From Pseudomonadota bacterium (GTDB lineage: Bacteria > Desulfobacterota > Binatia > Binatales > Binataceae), in assembly GCA_021325355.1 (NCBI GenBank), contig JAJPHI010000023.1, positions 124,001-188,000 of the forward strand: a DNA stretch of 64,000 bases, written 5' to 3'. Of this stretch, positions 9,948 through 18,897 are shown piece after piece; position 1 is the first letter of the stretch, and every line of letters begins with the position of its first letter. Both the position numbers and the translations under genes were made by a program. Under the pieces are notes generated by a model. That model was not told where the DNA came from. It ran no database searches and saw only the letters and a list, made by a program, of their open reading frames with translations.

Positions 9948-10841
9948 ATGCGCCGCGATATCGAAATCAATGCTGAAGGTGCCACGCTCCGCGGATGGCT
10001 CTACCTGCCGGACCGCGCCCCGGCGACGGTTCCCGCGGTCGTGATGGCCCATGGCTTCTCCGCGGTCAAGGAGATGTATCTCGACCGCTACGCCGAAGTG
10101 TTCGCGGCCGCCGGATTAGCCGTCGTGGTTTTCGATAATCGCAACTTCGGCGCGAGCAGCGGCGAACCCCGCTATGAAATCGATCCCTGGCAGCAGGTGC
10201 GCGATTACCGCCACGTCATCACCTGGGTCCGCCAACAGCCCGGCATCGATCGCGATCGGATCGGCGTCTGGGGCTCGAGTTACAGCGGTGGCCACGTGCT
10301 CGTCCTGGGAGCCATCGACCGCCGCATCAAATGCTTGGTCTCCCAGGTCCCGCTCGTCAGCGGATCGCGGAACCTGAAGCGACTGGTCCGCGCCGATATG
10401 TTCGCCGCGCTGCGCGAGCAGTTCGACGCCGACCGCGAGGCGCGCTTCAACGGCGCGCCGCCGACGATGATCCCGGTCGTCAGCGAAGATCCCCTGGGCC
10501 CCGCCGCGTTGCCCACCGCCGACTCCTGGTCATGGTTCACCGAGACCGGCCGCGCGCGCGCTCACGCCTGGCATAACCAGGTCACCCTGCGCACCGTCGA
10601 GATGCTCTCCGAGTACGAGCCAGGCTCCTATATCGACCGGATCAGTCCGACGCCGCTGCTCATGATCATCGCCGACGGCGATCATCTCGCGGTCGCCGAC
10701 GAAGCGTTTGCCGCCTATAATCGCGCGCTCGAACCGAAGCGCCTCCTGGTCCTGCGCGGCGGCCATTTCGACGCCTATATCCGCGACTTTGCCGCATCGA
10801 GCAACGCCGCCCGCGACTGGTTCGCGACGCACCTGCGCTGA
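9948..10841 (+). CDS. Alpha/beta hydrolase (S15/dienelactone-hydrolase-like)
   Basis: 297 residues from the ATG at 9948, which has GGAGGA seven nucleotides upstream; the ATG at 9933 would overlap that site. Fold markers: VVMAHGF (oxyanion region), VVFDNRNFGASSGEPR, the nucleophile elbow GSSYSGGH, an Asp in IADGDHLAVAD and the catalytic His in RGGHFDAY. The GxSYxG form of the elbow and the FGxSxG loop resemble X-Pro-dipeptidase-like and small-molecule hydrolases rather than lipases. No signal peptide, so cytoplasmic. Substrate not predictable. Confidence 0.8.
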   Translation: MRRDIEINAEGATLRGWLYLPDRAPATVPAVVMAHGFSAVKEMYLDRYAEVFAAAGLAVVVFDNRNFGASSGEPRYEIDPWQQVRDYRHVITWVRQQPGIDRDRIGVWGSSYSGGHVLVLGAIDRRIKCLVSQVPLVSGSRNLKRLVRADMFAALREQFDADREARFNGAPPTMIPVVSEDPLGPAALPTADSWSWFTETGRARAHAWHNQVTLRTVEMLSEYEPGSYIDRISPTPLLMIIADGDHLAVADEAFAAYNRALEPKRLLVLRGGHFDAYIRDFAASSNAARDWFATHLR

Positions 10842-10875
10842 GCTCGACGCCGGCCCGGGCGCAGAGGCGTCGGCG

Positions 10876-12015
10876 CTATTTCTTCCCGACCGTGGCCGGG
10901 TCGATCGCGACTGCACTCGGGCCGAAGACCATCCCGTGCGGCGCCGCGAGTCCCGTCACCACCGGCGTGACGGTTCCGCTGTTCAGATCGTCAAGCACCA
11001 CGTCACCCACGTTCACCGCGTTCGAATAAACTTCATTCGCCGCGAAGTACGGCTTGGTGATCACGTAAATTACGTTCGCGCTGGTGTCGGTTACGTAGAG
11101 ATTGCCCGCGGTCGAGAACGTTCCGGACGTCAAGGAATAGGTAAAGACCGTATCGTCCACTTCGACCGGAGCGCCGTCCAGCGTCAGCGGCACCCGCAGA
11201 ATCGGATTCGTCGCACCGGCGTTGCGCACGATATAGAGCGAATCGTCGCTGCGATTATCCAGCACCAGCTCGCCGGCCGGATCGATAGTCTGCGAATCCG
11301 GATCACCGATCGTGTCGGTGGTCTCAGCCGCGTTCGTCACTACGTTCCACACGCTAGCCGGCGCCCCCGGCACGACCGAAGTGAACACCGTGTCCTTCTT
11401 CTTCGGCTTGCCGACTAGCTCGAGGATAACCGGCGTGGTCGTGTCGGTCTGCGATGACGCTGTGATGAAGAGATCCTTGTCCTTCGGCCCGGCGAAGACG
11501 ATATCGTCGAAACCGCCCGTGATGAGCGACGACGTGAACGGCCCATACTGCTTGGTCTTGCCGCTCTTGCTCTTCGTAATCGCGATCATTGGATTGCCGT
11601 CTTCGTCCTGCGTGGTCCACACATCACCCGTCTCGGGATTGATTTTGAGGCCGTCCAGGTGGCCCGGGATGGTGATGTTCTGCTTGACGCTCGGCGGCGT
11701 CGTCGTGATGTCGTACTCGACCAGGTTGCTGTCCGCTGGCGTCCCCGTCGGACAGTTCGTCGTGCCAATTTCAGAAGGACCGAAGGTACACGCGCCATTG
11801 CCGTAGCCGACCCACAACGCCGTGCCGTCCGCGGAGAGTGCAATATCGTCAGGTTGAGATGCGCCGGTCGGCGGCACCCCGGCGAAAGTTGTAATCGAGT
11901 ATGGCGCCACTGCCACCGGCTGAGCCTTCACGGCGACGGGTCGCAGCGCCATCGCGGCTGCGCCCCCTGCGGCGATAAGCAGTGACCCCACTCTTGAATT
12001 TGCCTTCAGCATCAT
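10876..12015 (-). CDS. Secreted beta-propeller-like protein of unknown function
   Basis: 379 residues starting at the ATG pair 12015/12012 behind GGGAGGAA; an upstream start at 12072 would bury the signal peptide. Residues 1-32 form a signal peptide ending near KAQ. The rest has repeated blade-like segments (DDIALSADGTALWVGYG, LDGLKINPETGDVWTTQDEDG, GGFDDIVFAGPKDKDLFITAS, GTFSTAGNLYVTDTSANVIYVI, APHGMVFGP) typical of SMP-30/NHL-like six-bladed propellers, many with Asp-rich turns that could hold calcium. Thr and Asp are frequent, as in exported proteins. Binding or lactonase activity is possible but no active site is evident. It converges on the hydrolase gene. Confidence 0.6.
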   Translation of the reverse strand: MMLKANSRVGSLLIAAGGAAAMALRPVAVKAQPVAVAPYSITTFAGVPPTGASQPDDIALSADGTALWVGYGNGACTFGPSEIGTTNCPTGTPADSNLVEYDITTTPPSVKQNITIPGHLDGLKINPETGDVWTTQDEDGNPMIAITKSKSGKTKQYGPFTSSLITGGFDDIVFAGPKDKDLFITASSQTDTTTPVILELVGKPKKKDTVFTSVVPGAPASVWNVVTNAAETTDTIGDPDSQTIDPAGELVLDNRSDDSLYIVRNAGATNPILRVPLTLDGAPVEVDDTVFTYSLTSGTFSTAGNLYVTDTSANVIYVITKPYFAANEVYSNAVNVGDVVLDDLNSGTVTPVVTGLAAPHGMVFGPSAVAIDPATVGKK

Positions 12016-12123
12016 GGTTCCTCCCGGGACGACGCAGCCGACGCGCTCGTGTTTGTCCGCTGCGATGCCCATATGTACGCCAGATGCCGAAGCGCCGTTG
12101 TTACGCGCCGGTTGCCTTCAGGC

Positions 12124-12148
12124 GAAATCAGGGTGAACCCCTGATTTC
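12124..12148. repeat. Perfect 10-bp inverted repeat in a divergent intergenic region
   Basis: Arms GAAATCAGGG and CCCTGATTTC flank the 5-nt spacer TGAAC. It lies 109 bp upstream of the start of the secreted-protein gene and 159 bp before rlpA, within a divergent promoter region. No T-tract follows on either strand, so it looks more like an operator or a leader hairpin than a terminator. Confidence 0.4.
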
Positions 12149-12306
12149 CCTCGGCGCCGTACCTCTGTCTAAGGCCTATGCCCCAGGCTTACAGGCAATA
12201 ATTACTCAGCGATAAGCACGAAAAATCTATTCTTCGCGTTTTAATTCACGCATTTGCTATCTAATGCTCCACCCACGATGGCGTGGTCGTTGCTTGCCCT
12301 TGCGCT

Positions 12307-12774
12307 ATGCCGCGTTTCTTCGACCTGTCTATCGCGATCCTCGCACTCACCGTCGTCACTCTGCCGGTTGCGTCCGCCCCCTGCGCTGAGTCGAGCACCG
12401 CCGCCGCTTCATCCGCCGCTGTGCCCGGCAAGACCCTCAAGGCCAAGGCGACGCTTTATCCCAACGCCTGCGAAGGCCACGAAACCGCTGCCGGCACGAC
12501 GTTTCATCAGGCGGACCACGTCGCTGCGTCGAACAAGCTGCCGCTCGGGACCACCGTCAAGGTCACGAATCTCACCAACGGCAAAAGCACCAAGGTGACC
12601 GTCCTTGATCACGGTCCCGCGCTCGGTGCGCATCGTATCGACCTCTCGCAAAAGGCTGCAAAAGAGATCGGCCTCACCCATCAGAAGGGCATCACGCCGG
12701 TCAAAGTTAAAATTACGAGTACACCCGCGCCGGACCAGGCGAACCCGCCCGGCGACGCGCAGGTTTCACGGTAA
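12307..12774 (+). CDS. rlpA: RlpA-like double-psi beta-barrel protein, secreted
   Basis: 155 residues from ATG 12307; a GTG at 12283 would add eight residues. Signal peptide about 1-28 (LSIAILALTVVTLPVASA). The remainder is one DPBB domain: KAKATLYPNACEGHETAAGTTFHQADHVAASNKLP as two short blocks, then LGTTVKVTNL, VTVLDHGPA and HRIDLSQKAAKEIGL. RlpA proteins bind or cleave denuded peptidoglycan at septa. Here the usual DRGP motif reads DHGP, and the SPOR domain is missing, so it is a short form. Lytic activity is not assured. Confidence 0.75.
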   Translation: MPRFFDLSIAILALTVVTLPVASAPCAESSTAAASSAAVPGKTLKAKATLYPNACEGHETAAGTTFHQADHVAASNKLPLGTTVKVTNLTNGKSTKVTVLDHGPALGAHRIDLSQKAAKEIGLTHQKGITPVKVKITSTPAPDQANPPGDAQVSR

Positions 12775-12845
12775 ACGCCGCCCGCTTAACGCCCGCCCGC
12801 GCCGTGATGTCGGCGCAGCCGGACGGCGGTCCTTCGCGCTTTCGC

Positions 12846-14000
12846 TTAAGCGACCCGCGGCAGCACCCGGGTCCAGAACAGCTCCATCATCCGCATCAGT
12901 CGATCGCTCGGAATCAGTCCGTTGTACATCCACGCGAAGATCCAGCGGACTGGCAGCCGCTTGACGAGACCCTCGAGCTGCCGCGTTACCGTGTCGACGG
13001 ATCCGACCAGGGCGAGCCCGTTCTCGAACAGGTCGGGGTTCTTGCCGGTCTTCGGATCGACCAGCCCCTGCGAGAAACCGAATGGCTCGAACCATTCCTT
13101 GCCGCAGAAATAGCCGCTGTCCCGCCAGATCGCCTTGGCCTCCTCGTCGGTGTCGGCGATGACGAGATCGCGCAACACTCCCATCCCTTCCCCGAGCGGC
13201 TTGCCCGAGGCCTCAGCGTAAATCTCGCACAACTGATGCTCGTAGGCGGGGAAGAGCGGCGGCAGCACGGCGGTGGCGTTCTCGGCCGCGCACCAGCGGA
13301 TGCTCCGTTCCGACGAGGCAAAGGGCTGAAAGACCGGCGGATGGGGCTTCTGCAGCGGCTTCGGCACGACGCTCACCGCCTTGACGATGCCGTTTTCGAC
13401 GCCGCGTCCCCACTTGCGCGTCGCTTCGAGCGGCCATGGCGTTTCGCCCGGCGGGACGCGCCAGTATTTGCCCTGGTAGCTCAGGGTATCCTCGGTCCAC
13501 GCGCGTTTGATGATCCGGTAGCACTCTTCGAACGCCGCGCGATTGGCCTCGTCGATGGCGTCGTGCTGATGCGGTTGCGCGCCATGAATCCCGTGCGTCT
13601 GCTGCGCCATGATATCGACCCAGCGCCGCTGATAGCCGCGCGCGAAGCCGGCGTTGGCGCGTCCACCCGTCATATGGTCGAGCATCGCGATATCTTCGGC
13701 GACGCGCAGCGGATTGTTGGCCGGCAGCACCACGCCGAGCTGTCCCACCCGGATTCGCCGCGTCTGCATCCCGACGAACAGATCGAGCATCACCGGATTG
13801 TTCGAAAGCTCGAAACCCTCGCCGTGAAAATGATGCTCGGTGAAGGAAATCGAGTCATAACCGAGATCGTCGGCGAGTTTTGCCTGCTCGGACAGCTCCG
13901 ACAGCATCCGGCGATAGAGATCGCCGCGCAGCCCCACCATCCCGCGCTCGATTTCGGCGCGGGTGCCGACCGTCGGCAGATAGAACAGGGATACCTTCAT
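12846..14000 (-). CDS. LLM-class flavin-dependent oxidoreductase
   Basis: 384 residues, luciferase-like TIM barrel. SFTEHHFHGEGF, RIRVGQLGVVLPANNPLRVAEDIAMLDHMTGGRANAGFARGY (in two conserved blocks) and GSVDTVTRQLEGL are typical of bacterial-luciferase-family monooxygenases that use F420 or reduced FMN. Cofactor choice cannot be told from sequence alone. These enzymes often attack aromatic, heterocyclic or long-chain substrates and are expanded in soil lineages. Stand-alone gene converging on rlpA across 71 bp, which hold a small hairpin at 12799-12816. Confidence 0.85.
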   Translation of the reverse strand: MKVSLFYLPTVGTRAEIERGMVGLRGDLYRRMLSELSEQAKLADDLGYDSISFTEHHFHGEGFELSNNPVMLDLFVGMQTRRIRVGQLGVVLPANNPLRVAEDIAMLDHMTGGRANAGFARGYQRRWVDIMAQQTHGIHGAQPHQHDAIDEANRAAFEECYRIIKRAWTEDTLSYQGKYWRVPPGETPWPLEATRKWGRGVENGIVKAVSVVPKPLQKPHPPVFQPFASSERSIRWCAAENATAVLPPLFPAYEHQLCEIYAEASGKPLGEGMGVLRDLVIADTDEEAKAIWRDSGYFCGKEWFEPFGFSQGLVDPKTGKNPDLFENGLALVGSVDTVTRQLEGLVKRLPVRWIFAWMYNGLIPSDRLMRMMELFWTRVLPRVA

Positions 14001-14160
14001 ATCAACTCCAGCATCGTCAGGCGGATGGCCATGTGTTCAGCGAATCATATAGGGCGGCGGCGACTACGGCGAATAGGGCAGCGGCGAACCCTGCCGGGTT
14101 GAGCGCGCCGTCCGCGCCGCTTAATCTGCGCTGGCATAGCAAAGGGCGAGGGGTGCGAAC

Positions 14161-14592
14161 ATGCTCAAAGAGTTTCGGGAATTCGCGATGCGCGGCAACG
14201 TCGTCGATATGGCGATCGGCATTGTCATCGGCGCCGCCTTCGGCAGAGTCATATCGTCGCTGGTTAACGATATCATCATGCCGCCCATCGGCCTGGCGCT
14301 CGGGCGCGTGAACTTCTCCGATCTATTCATCGCGTTGAACGGCAATCACTACGCCAATCTCGCTGCGGCCAAGGCCGCCGGCGCGCCGACCATCAGTTAC
14401 GGCATCTTTATCAACAATATCCTCGATTTCCTGATCGTCGCCTTCGCGATGTTCCTCGTCGTCCGGCGGATGAATCGTCTGTTCCCCCCGCCGCCGGTCG
14501 AAGTGACGACGCGGGAATGCCCGTTCTGCCTCTCGACGATTCCGCTGAAGGCCTCGCGCTGCCCCAACTGCACGTCGCAAATCGCGGCCTGA
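14161..14592 (+). CDS. mscL: Large-conductance mechanosensitive channel MscL
   Basis: 143 residues. The first transmembrane helix region [24 protein letters not shown] is diagnostic; the second is [19 protein letters not shown]. The channel opens on membrane stretch to release solutes after osmotic downshock. The C-terminus replaces the plain helix bundle with a four-Cys knuckle, [18 protein letters not shown], a zinc-ribbon tail present in many but not all MscL proteins. Confidence 0.96.
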   Translation: MLKEFREFAMRGNVVDMAIGIVIGAAFGRVISSLVNDIIMPPIGLALGRVNFSDLFIALNGNHYANLAAAKAAGAPTISYGIFINNILDFLIVAFAMFLVVRRMNRLFPPPPVEVTTRECPFCLSTIPLKASRCPNCTSQIAA

Positions 14593-14604
14593 AGTGAAAC
14601 ACGA

Positions 14605-14635
14605 GGCCGGCTTGCTCGAAGCGCGGCCCCGTTTT
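14605..14635 (+). terminator. Intrinsic terminator after mscL
   Basis: GGCCG-GCTT pairs with AAGC-(G)-CGGCC around a GCTCG loop, one bulged G, and is followed by CCGTTTT. It starts 13 nt after the mscL stop and separates it from the convergent thiolase gene. Confidence 0.6.
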
Positions 14636-14649
14636 GATCAGGACGAAGC

Positions 14650-15882
14650 TTAGCGACCGACGACGAAGGCGCAGCTCGTGGTGCCGCTGCCACCGATATT
14701 CAGCATCGCGAAGCGCTTTGCGCCTTCCACCTGGTACTCGCCGGCGCGCTGCGTCACCTGGCGATAACAGTCGAGCATCTGGCGTACGCCGGTCGCGCCC
14801 ACCGGATGACCGGCGCCGATAAGACCGCCGCTCGGATTGATCGGCAGTTTGCCGCCCATCTCGATGACGCCTTCCTCGATCGCCTTCCACGATTCGCCGG
14901 GCCCGGTCAGCCCGAAATGATCAATCGCCATGTATTCCGAGGTCGTGAAGCAGTCGTGGGTCTCGATGCCGTCGACGTCGAAGACCGAGGCCACACCGGC
15001 GCGCCGGAAGGCGTCGAGGATCGCCTGCCGCGTATGCGGCAGCACGTAGGGGTTGTCCTTGCTCTCGGCCACCTTGGCGTCGAATTCCATCCGCGCCGTA
15101 TGATGACCCCAGCCGAGGATGCGCGGCAGATCGTCGAGCTTGATGCCGCGTCGCCGGGCATAGTCGGCCGCGAACTTCTCGGCGGCGAGGAACAGCACGG
15201 TGCAGCCATCGGTCACCTGTGAACAATCGCCGACGCGGATTCTTCCCGCGAGCACCTGCTGAAACTTGCTCTTCTGGTTCGGATCGCTCTCCGCCCGCGG
15301 CCATCCGCGGGTCTGGGCCAGCGGATTGCGGCGCGCGTTCGAATAATTGATCGACGAGATGTGGGCGAGATGCTCGTCCTTCAGGCCGAAGCGCTTGTCA
15401 TACTCATCGCCGAGCCGGCCGAACAGCCGCGGGAACGGATAGTCCTTGCCCTTGCACTCCCGCTCGTACCATCCCGCGGTGCCGAGAAAATCGCCGCCGG
15501 TCGCGGTATCGACCGTCTTCATCTGCTCGAGTCCGATGACGGCGGCGCAGTCGTAGCGGCCGGCTTCGAGATCGGCCGAAGCCGCCAGAATCGCTATCGA
15601 CCCCGAGGCGCAGGCGGCTTCGTGGCGGCTGGTCGGGAGACCGGCGAAAGCGGGATCCAGTTCGAGGAAAAAGGCGCCGAGCTGGCCCTGCTTCGCGTAC
15701 AGTTCGGCGGCGAAGTTGCCGAAATGAGCGGTGCCGATATCGCGGGGTTCGAGCCCGGTGGCGGTCAATGCCTCCGTGGTGGTCTCGCGCAAGACCTCGA
15801 CGAAGTGCTTGCCCTCCTTGTTCCAGTTGCGGGCGAAGTCGCTCTGCGCGCCACCGAGGATATAAACGGGTCCTTGTGCCAT
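14650..15882 (-). CDS. Thiolase-family acetyl-CoA acyltransferase (SCP-x type)
   Basis: 410 residues from ATG 15882, preceded by AAGGAGC; a start at 15939 lacks a ribosome site. Active-site Cys lies in HEAACASGS, the His in IGAGHPVGATG, and the third catalytic region is HDCFTTSE with a C-terminal GGSGTTSCAFV. The pattern fits thiolases related to sterol-carrier-protein X, which cleave 3-oxoacyl-CoA in fatty-acid or sterol side-chain breakdown. The DUF35 partner that often follows such genes is not adjacent. Other acyl-CoA genes lie at 38-41 kb. Confidence 0.85.
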   Translation of the reverse strand: MAQGPVYILGGAQSDFARNWNKEGKHFVEVLRETTTEALTATGLEPRDIGTAHFGNFAAELYAKQGQLGAFFLELDPAFAGLPTSRHEAACASGSIAILAASADLEAGRYDCAAVIGLEQMKTVDTATGGDFLGTAGWYERECKGKDYPFPRLFGRLGDEYDKRFGLKDEHLAHISSINYSNARRNPLAQTRGWPRAESDPNQKSKFQQVLAGRIRVGDCSQVTDGCTVLFLAAEKFAADYARRRGIKLDDLPRILGWGHHTARMEFDAKVAESKDNPYVLPHTRQAILDAFRRAGVASVFDVDGIETHDCFTTSEYMAIDHFGLTGPGESWKAIEEGVIEMGGKLPINPSGGLIGAGHPVGATGVRQMLDCYRQVTQRAGEYQVEGAKRFAMLNIGGSGTTSCAFVVGR

Positions 15883-16050
15883 GTCCGACGCTCCTTGAAT
15901 GAGGCCAATGCGCCGGCTCGAGCATCGCGCCGCCGGCACTGAAGGTTTCTAATTAACGATATAGCACAAGCGCCATCTATCGAAACTGTGGCCGCCCGGG
16001 CGACCGCGGCGTCGAATCAAGGGGCGCTCGCGGCGTTCGCGGGCGGCGGC

Positions 16051-18345
16051 CTATGCGGCCGCGAGCGGCACGCGCGCAAGATGGCCGTCGAGCTCGACGA
16101 GAAGCTGACTTAGGCGCTGCCAGGATTCGATTTCCGCGAGGATTGCGCGGCGCGGCGCGATCTTCCATTCGCCAATCTGGGCGAAGCCATCGGCCGCGAT
16201 CTGGTCGGCAAAGCTCGCCACCTGCTGGACGAGCTCCTCGGCGGAGTGACTCGCGGTGAGCGCCACGGCGGCAGTGCTCGAGAGGTAGTCGGGGCCTTCA
16301 AAGTGATCGAGCCAACCCTGCAGGTGTTCCCGGACGGCGCCTTCGGCGGCGCGGCGCGCCGCCCGTGCTGCTGCCGCCAGCGGCGGCGTCGGGACCTCGA
16401 GGCGATCGCGATCAATCGATCCGAGCCGATACGCGATCCGGCGCAGGGTGCCGACCGCATCGACCATCGCGGCGGGATCGACCCTGGCGGCTGAGCCTTC
16501 CAATGCCGCATCGTCGGCCACCGAGAGCATCTCGGCCTGCGCCGTGGTGATCGCGGTCAGTTCGGCATTCATCCGCGCGGCGTCGGCGGCGGCGGCCGAT
16601 CCGGGGACGAGTTCGAGGGTTGCGCGCAGAATTTTGCGCAGCCGCGGCGCCAGCGCTTCGTGCGCGTATTCGGGAGTGATGACCGTCGCCGCAACCGTCG
16701 CGATGAGGGTGCCGAGAGCCACCGCCCACAGGCGCCAGAGCGGTTCTTCGATCCTGAGCGCCGGACCGAGGCCGATGAAAATCAACAGGAAAGTGGTGCC
16801 GATCTGTTTGCCCGCATAGGCCGTGCGCCCGCTGCCGAGCCCGCTGTAGCCGGAAACCAGCAGCACCGCGAAGATCGCGATCAGGTACGAGGGCAGGGAG
16901 GTGAAGTTCGGCGCGACGACAATAATCGCGGCGATGGTCAGGGCGCCGCCGACGATCACTCCTGCCAGCCTGAGGATCATCTTGCGCAGCGAGGCGCCAT
17001 AGGTCGGCATCACGGTGACAATGATCGTGGTCAGGATTGAAGAGAGGTCGGCGCGATGGGCGGTCAGGCCGGTGATGAACCCGGCGATGGTCGCGACGGC
17101 CACCTTTGCGCTGTAGCGCACCGCTTCGTAATCGAGCGGGAGCAGCGGTCGCGGCGGCGTCGCCGCGGGCAGCGCGAGGTCGGGATCGCCCAGCGTCGCC
17201 TGCAGCGGACGTTCGACCAGGCTCGCGATCGCGCGAAGGCTCTGATGATACGCAGCGAGGTTGGCGACTTCGGCCGCGCCGCGCGACGCATAGTCGGGCC
17301 GGGCGGCGACGATTCGAGCCTGGAGCGCGGCAAGAGGCGGATCGACGAGCGCGATGACCGCCGGCGGTGCCGTCAAATCCCCCGCCTGCAGCCGCGGCAC
17401 TACCGACTTCCTGAGCTCATCCAGGGCCTGAGCGAGAGCCGCGACGGCCTGCGCGAATTCCGGCCGCAACTCGGTTCGTAATTCGCGCGGAACGGCCGCG
17501 ACGGCCAGGATTATCATCCGGTCGATCGCGTTGTGGAGACGAGCCTCGCGGGTGATGGCGGCGAGCAGGAAGGCCCGACGTTGCGGACTCAGCCCCTCGA
17601 GCGTGGCCCGCGTCAGCAGCTCGAGCCGCGTGGGGAGGTCGGACGTAAGGGGCACGATTCGCGACACGGGCGTCGGCGCAAAGTAGAGCCGGTCGGCTTC
17701 GCGGATACGACCGGCGGAGCGTCCGAGGCTTTCGGCCAAAGACGCGATCAGCACGGCTTCGGCCGGGTCGGGCCAGAGCACTTGGTCGAAGACGATGACC
17801 GTCAGCACCGCGACCACGGCGCCGGCGAAAAGCTCAGCGGAGGCCCAACCGAAATTTGCCGGATCAAAAACCGCTCCGTAGCAGGTGTCGAGCACTACGA
17901 CCTGCACGATCAGGACGAGGCCGCCGAGGTTGCGCAGTCGGTTGAGATAGCTGGTCAAGCCGACGAAGCTCGCGATAAACGCGAGCATCAGCCATGGTGC
18001 TTCGACCAGCATCCCGGCCAGCGGAAAGGCCAGCGCGACGGTCGCGCCGAGCGCGCCGAGGAAGGCGAGGCCCTTGCGCAGCGAGAGCATCGCCTGCGGC
18101 GTGCCGACGAGGATCCAGATAATGTAAACGCCGAGCACCGAATCGATGTGCATCGCGGCTTCGAAACCGGCGCAGAGGGTTGCAATGGTCGCCATCCGCA
18201 GCGACAGCCGGGCGCGGCGCGGATTCCAGGCGAGCTCGGATTGGAGCAGCGCCGGGAGCGAGTCGAAGCCCAGCGCGAAGCGTCGAGCCACGACCGGGTG
18301 AGGGCGGCGCAGGCGCGACGCGAAGGTGGGGGCGGCGGAGGCCAC
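16051..18345 (-). CDS. FUSC-family inner-membrane transporter (MdtO/AaeB-like)
   Basis: 764 residues from a GTG start at 18345 with no clear ribosome site, so the first residues are tentative. Two hydrophobic blocks (about 55-190 and 405-555), each followed by a long soluble region, give the duplicated FUSC layout; the C-terminal ~200 residues are helical and Ala-rich. FUSC proteins pair with HlyD-type adaptors and outer membrane factors to export aromatic acids or drugs. Its likely partners (HlyD/YtcA and outer membrane factor genes) sit at 49-52 kb rather than next to it. Confidence 0.85.
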   Translation of the reverse strand: MASAAPTFASRLRRPHPVVARRFALGFDSLPALLQSELAWNPRRARLSLRMATIATLCAGFEAAMHIDSVLGVYIIWILVGTPQAMLSLRKGLAFLGALGATVALAFPLAGMLVEAPWLMLAFIASFVGLTSYLNRLRNLGGLVLIVQVVVLDTCYGAVFDPANFGWASAELFAGAVVAVLTVIVFDQVLWPDPAEAVLIASLAESLGRSAGRIREADRLYFAPTPVSRIVPLTSDLPTRLELLTRATLEGLSPQRRAFLLAAITREARLHNAIDRMIILAVAAVPRELRTELRPEFAQAVAALAQALDELRKSVVPRLQAGDLTAPPAVIALVDPPLAALQARIVAARPDYASRGAAEVANLAAYHQSLRAIASLVERPLQATLGDPDLALPAATPPRPLLPLDYEAVRYSAKVAVATIAGFITGLTAHRADLSSILTTIIVTVMPTYGASLRKMILRLAGVIVGGALTIAAIIVVAPNFTSLPSYLIAIFAVLLVSGYSGLGSGRTAYAGKQIGTTFLLIFIGLGPALRIEEPLWRLWAVALGTLIATVAATVITPEYAHEALAPRLRKILRATLELVPGSAAAADAARMNAELTAITTAQAEMLSVADDAALEGSAARVDPAAMVDAVGTLRRIAYRLGSIDRDRLEVPTPPLAAAARAARRAAEGAVREHLQGWLDHFEGPDYLSSTAAVALTASHSAEELVQQVASFADQIAADGFAQIGEWKIAPRRAILAEIESWQRLSQLLVELDGHLARVPLAAA

Positions 18346-18461
18346 GGCTAGCGAGGGCAGCCGATCATGGTTGAGCGGCCGACGTGTCCAGGTCGGGCGG
18401 AGTGGGGCGGCGCAGCGAGAGTAGACAACGGCGCCGAGGAAGTGTAACGCCGAAGATACAA

Positions 18462-18477
18462 TGTTTCACGTGAAACC
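18462..18477. promoter_or_regulatory. parS: parS site 1 (ParB centromere sequence)
   Basis: TGTTTCACGTGAAACC matches the near-universal bacterial chromosomal parS consensus TGTTTCACGTGAAACA at 15 of 16 positions. ParB binds this palindrome and spreads to organise origin segregation with ParA and SMC. The second copy starts exactly 30 bp further on. Confidence 0.85.
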
Positions 18478-18487
18478 TTCGAAGCAA

Positions 18488-18511
18488 CTGATGTTTCACG
18501 TGAAACATCAG
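18488..18511. promoter_or_regulatory. parS: parS site 2, perfect and extended to 24 bp
   Basis: The core 18492-18507 is TGTTTCACGTGAAACA, an exact match to the parS consensus. The dyad continues perfectly for four more bases on each side (CTGA...TCAG), a 24-bp palindrome. Two adjacent parS sites are expected close to a chromosome origin. Confidence 0.9.
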
Positions 18512-18533
18512 AGTAGGTTTTGGTAATCGATAG

Positions 18534-18562
18534 ATATCCACAGGAAATTTCCGCTATGCACA
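18534..18562 (+). promoter_or_regulatory. Two near-consensus DnaA boxes
   Basis: ATATCCACA at 18534-18542 and CTATGCACA at 18554-18562 each match the DnaA box TTATNCACA at all but the first base, same orientation, 20 bp (two helical turns) apart, each followed by GG. They lie 23 bp right of the second parS in the AT-rich patch. Two boxes are few for a complete origin. Confidence 0.5.
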
Positions 18563-18858
18563 GGTATTTTTGATGCGTGGCCGCGACGACGGTTGACACG
18601 CCGGTAGCGGCGATGATCGGGTGAGCGAGGTGCGCGGTCAAGCCGTGGCGACATTCCGGTGGAGTCGCGGCCGGCGATGCCGATTCGGCGCGGGTGCGCG
18701 GCAGGGCGGCGGGTCGTGACGGTTCGGGCGCGGCGGCGGGGTGGCGCGCGGCGGAGGACGGTCGCGAGCATTTTGCAGAATCCGGGTGGGTTGACTGAGG
18801 CGAGTCGGCAGGCCAAACTGAATCAAACGCCCGAGTGGGCCCAAGGCTGCATTGTAGG

Positions 18859-18897
18859 TCTGGCGCCTCGCGTTAAGCGGGGACCAGGCTTTTTTTT
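18859..18897 (+). terminator. Rho-independent terminator with no upstream gene
   Basis: TCTGG and CCTCGC pair with GCGGGG and CCAGG around a GTTAA loop (small internal bulge, G-T pairs tolerated), followed directly by eight T residues at 18890-18897. It points rightward and stops 43 nt before the aminotransferase start. As no plus-strand protein gene precedes it, it may end a small RNA or act as an attenuator in the leader of the serine operon. Confidence 0.6.
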
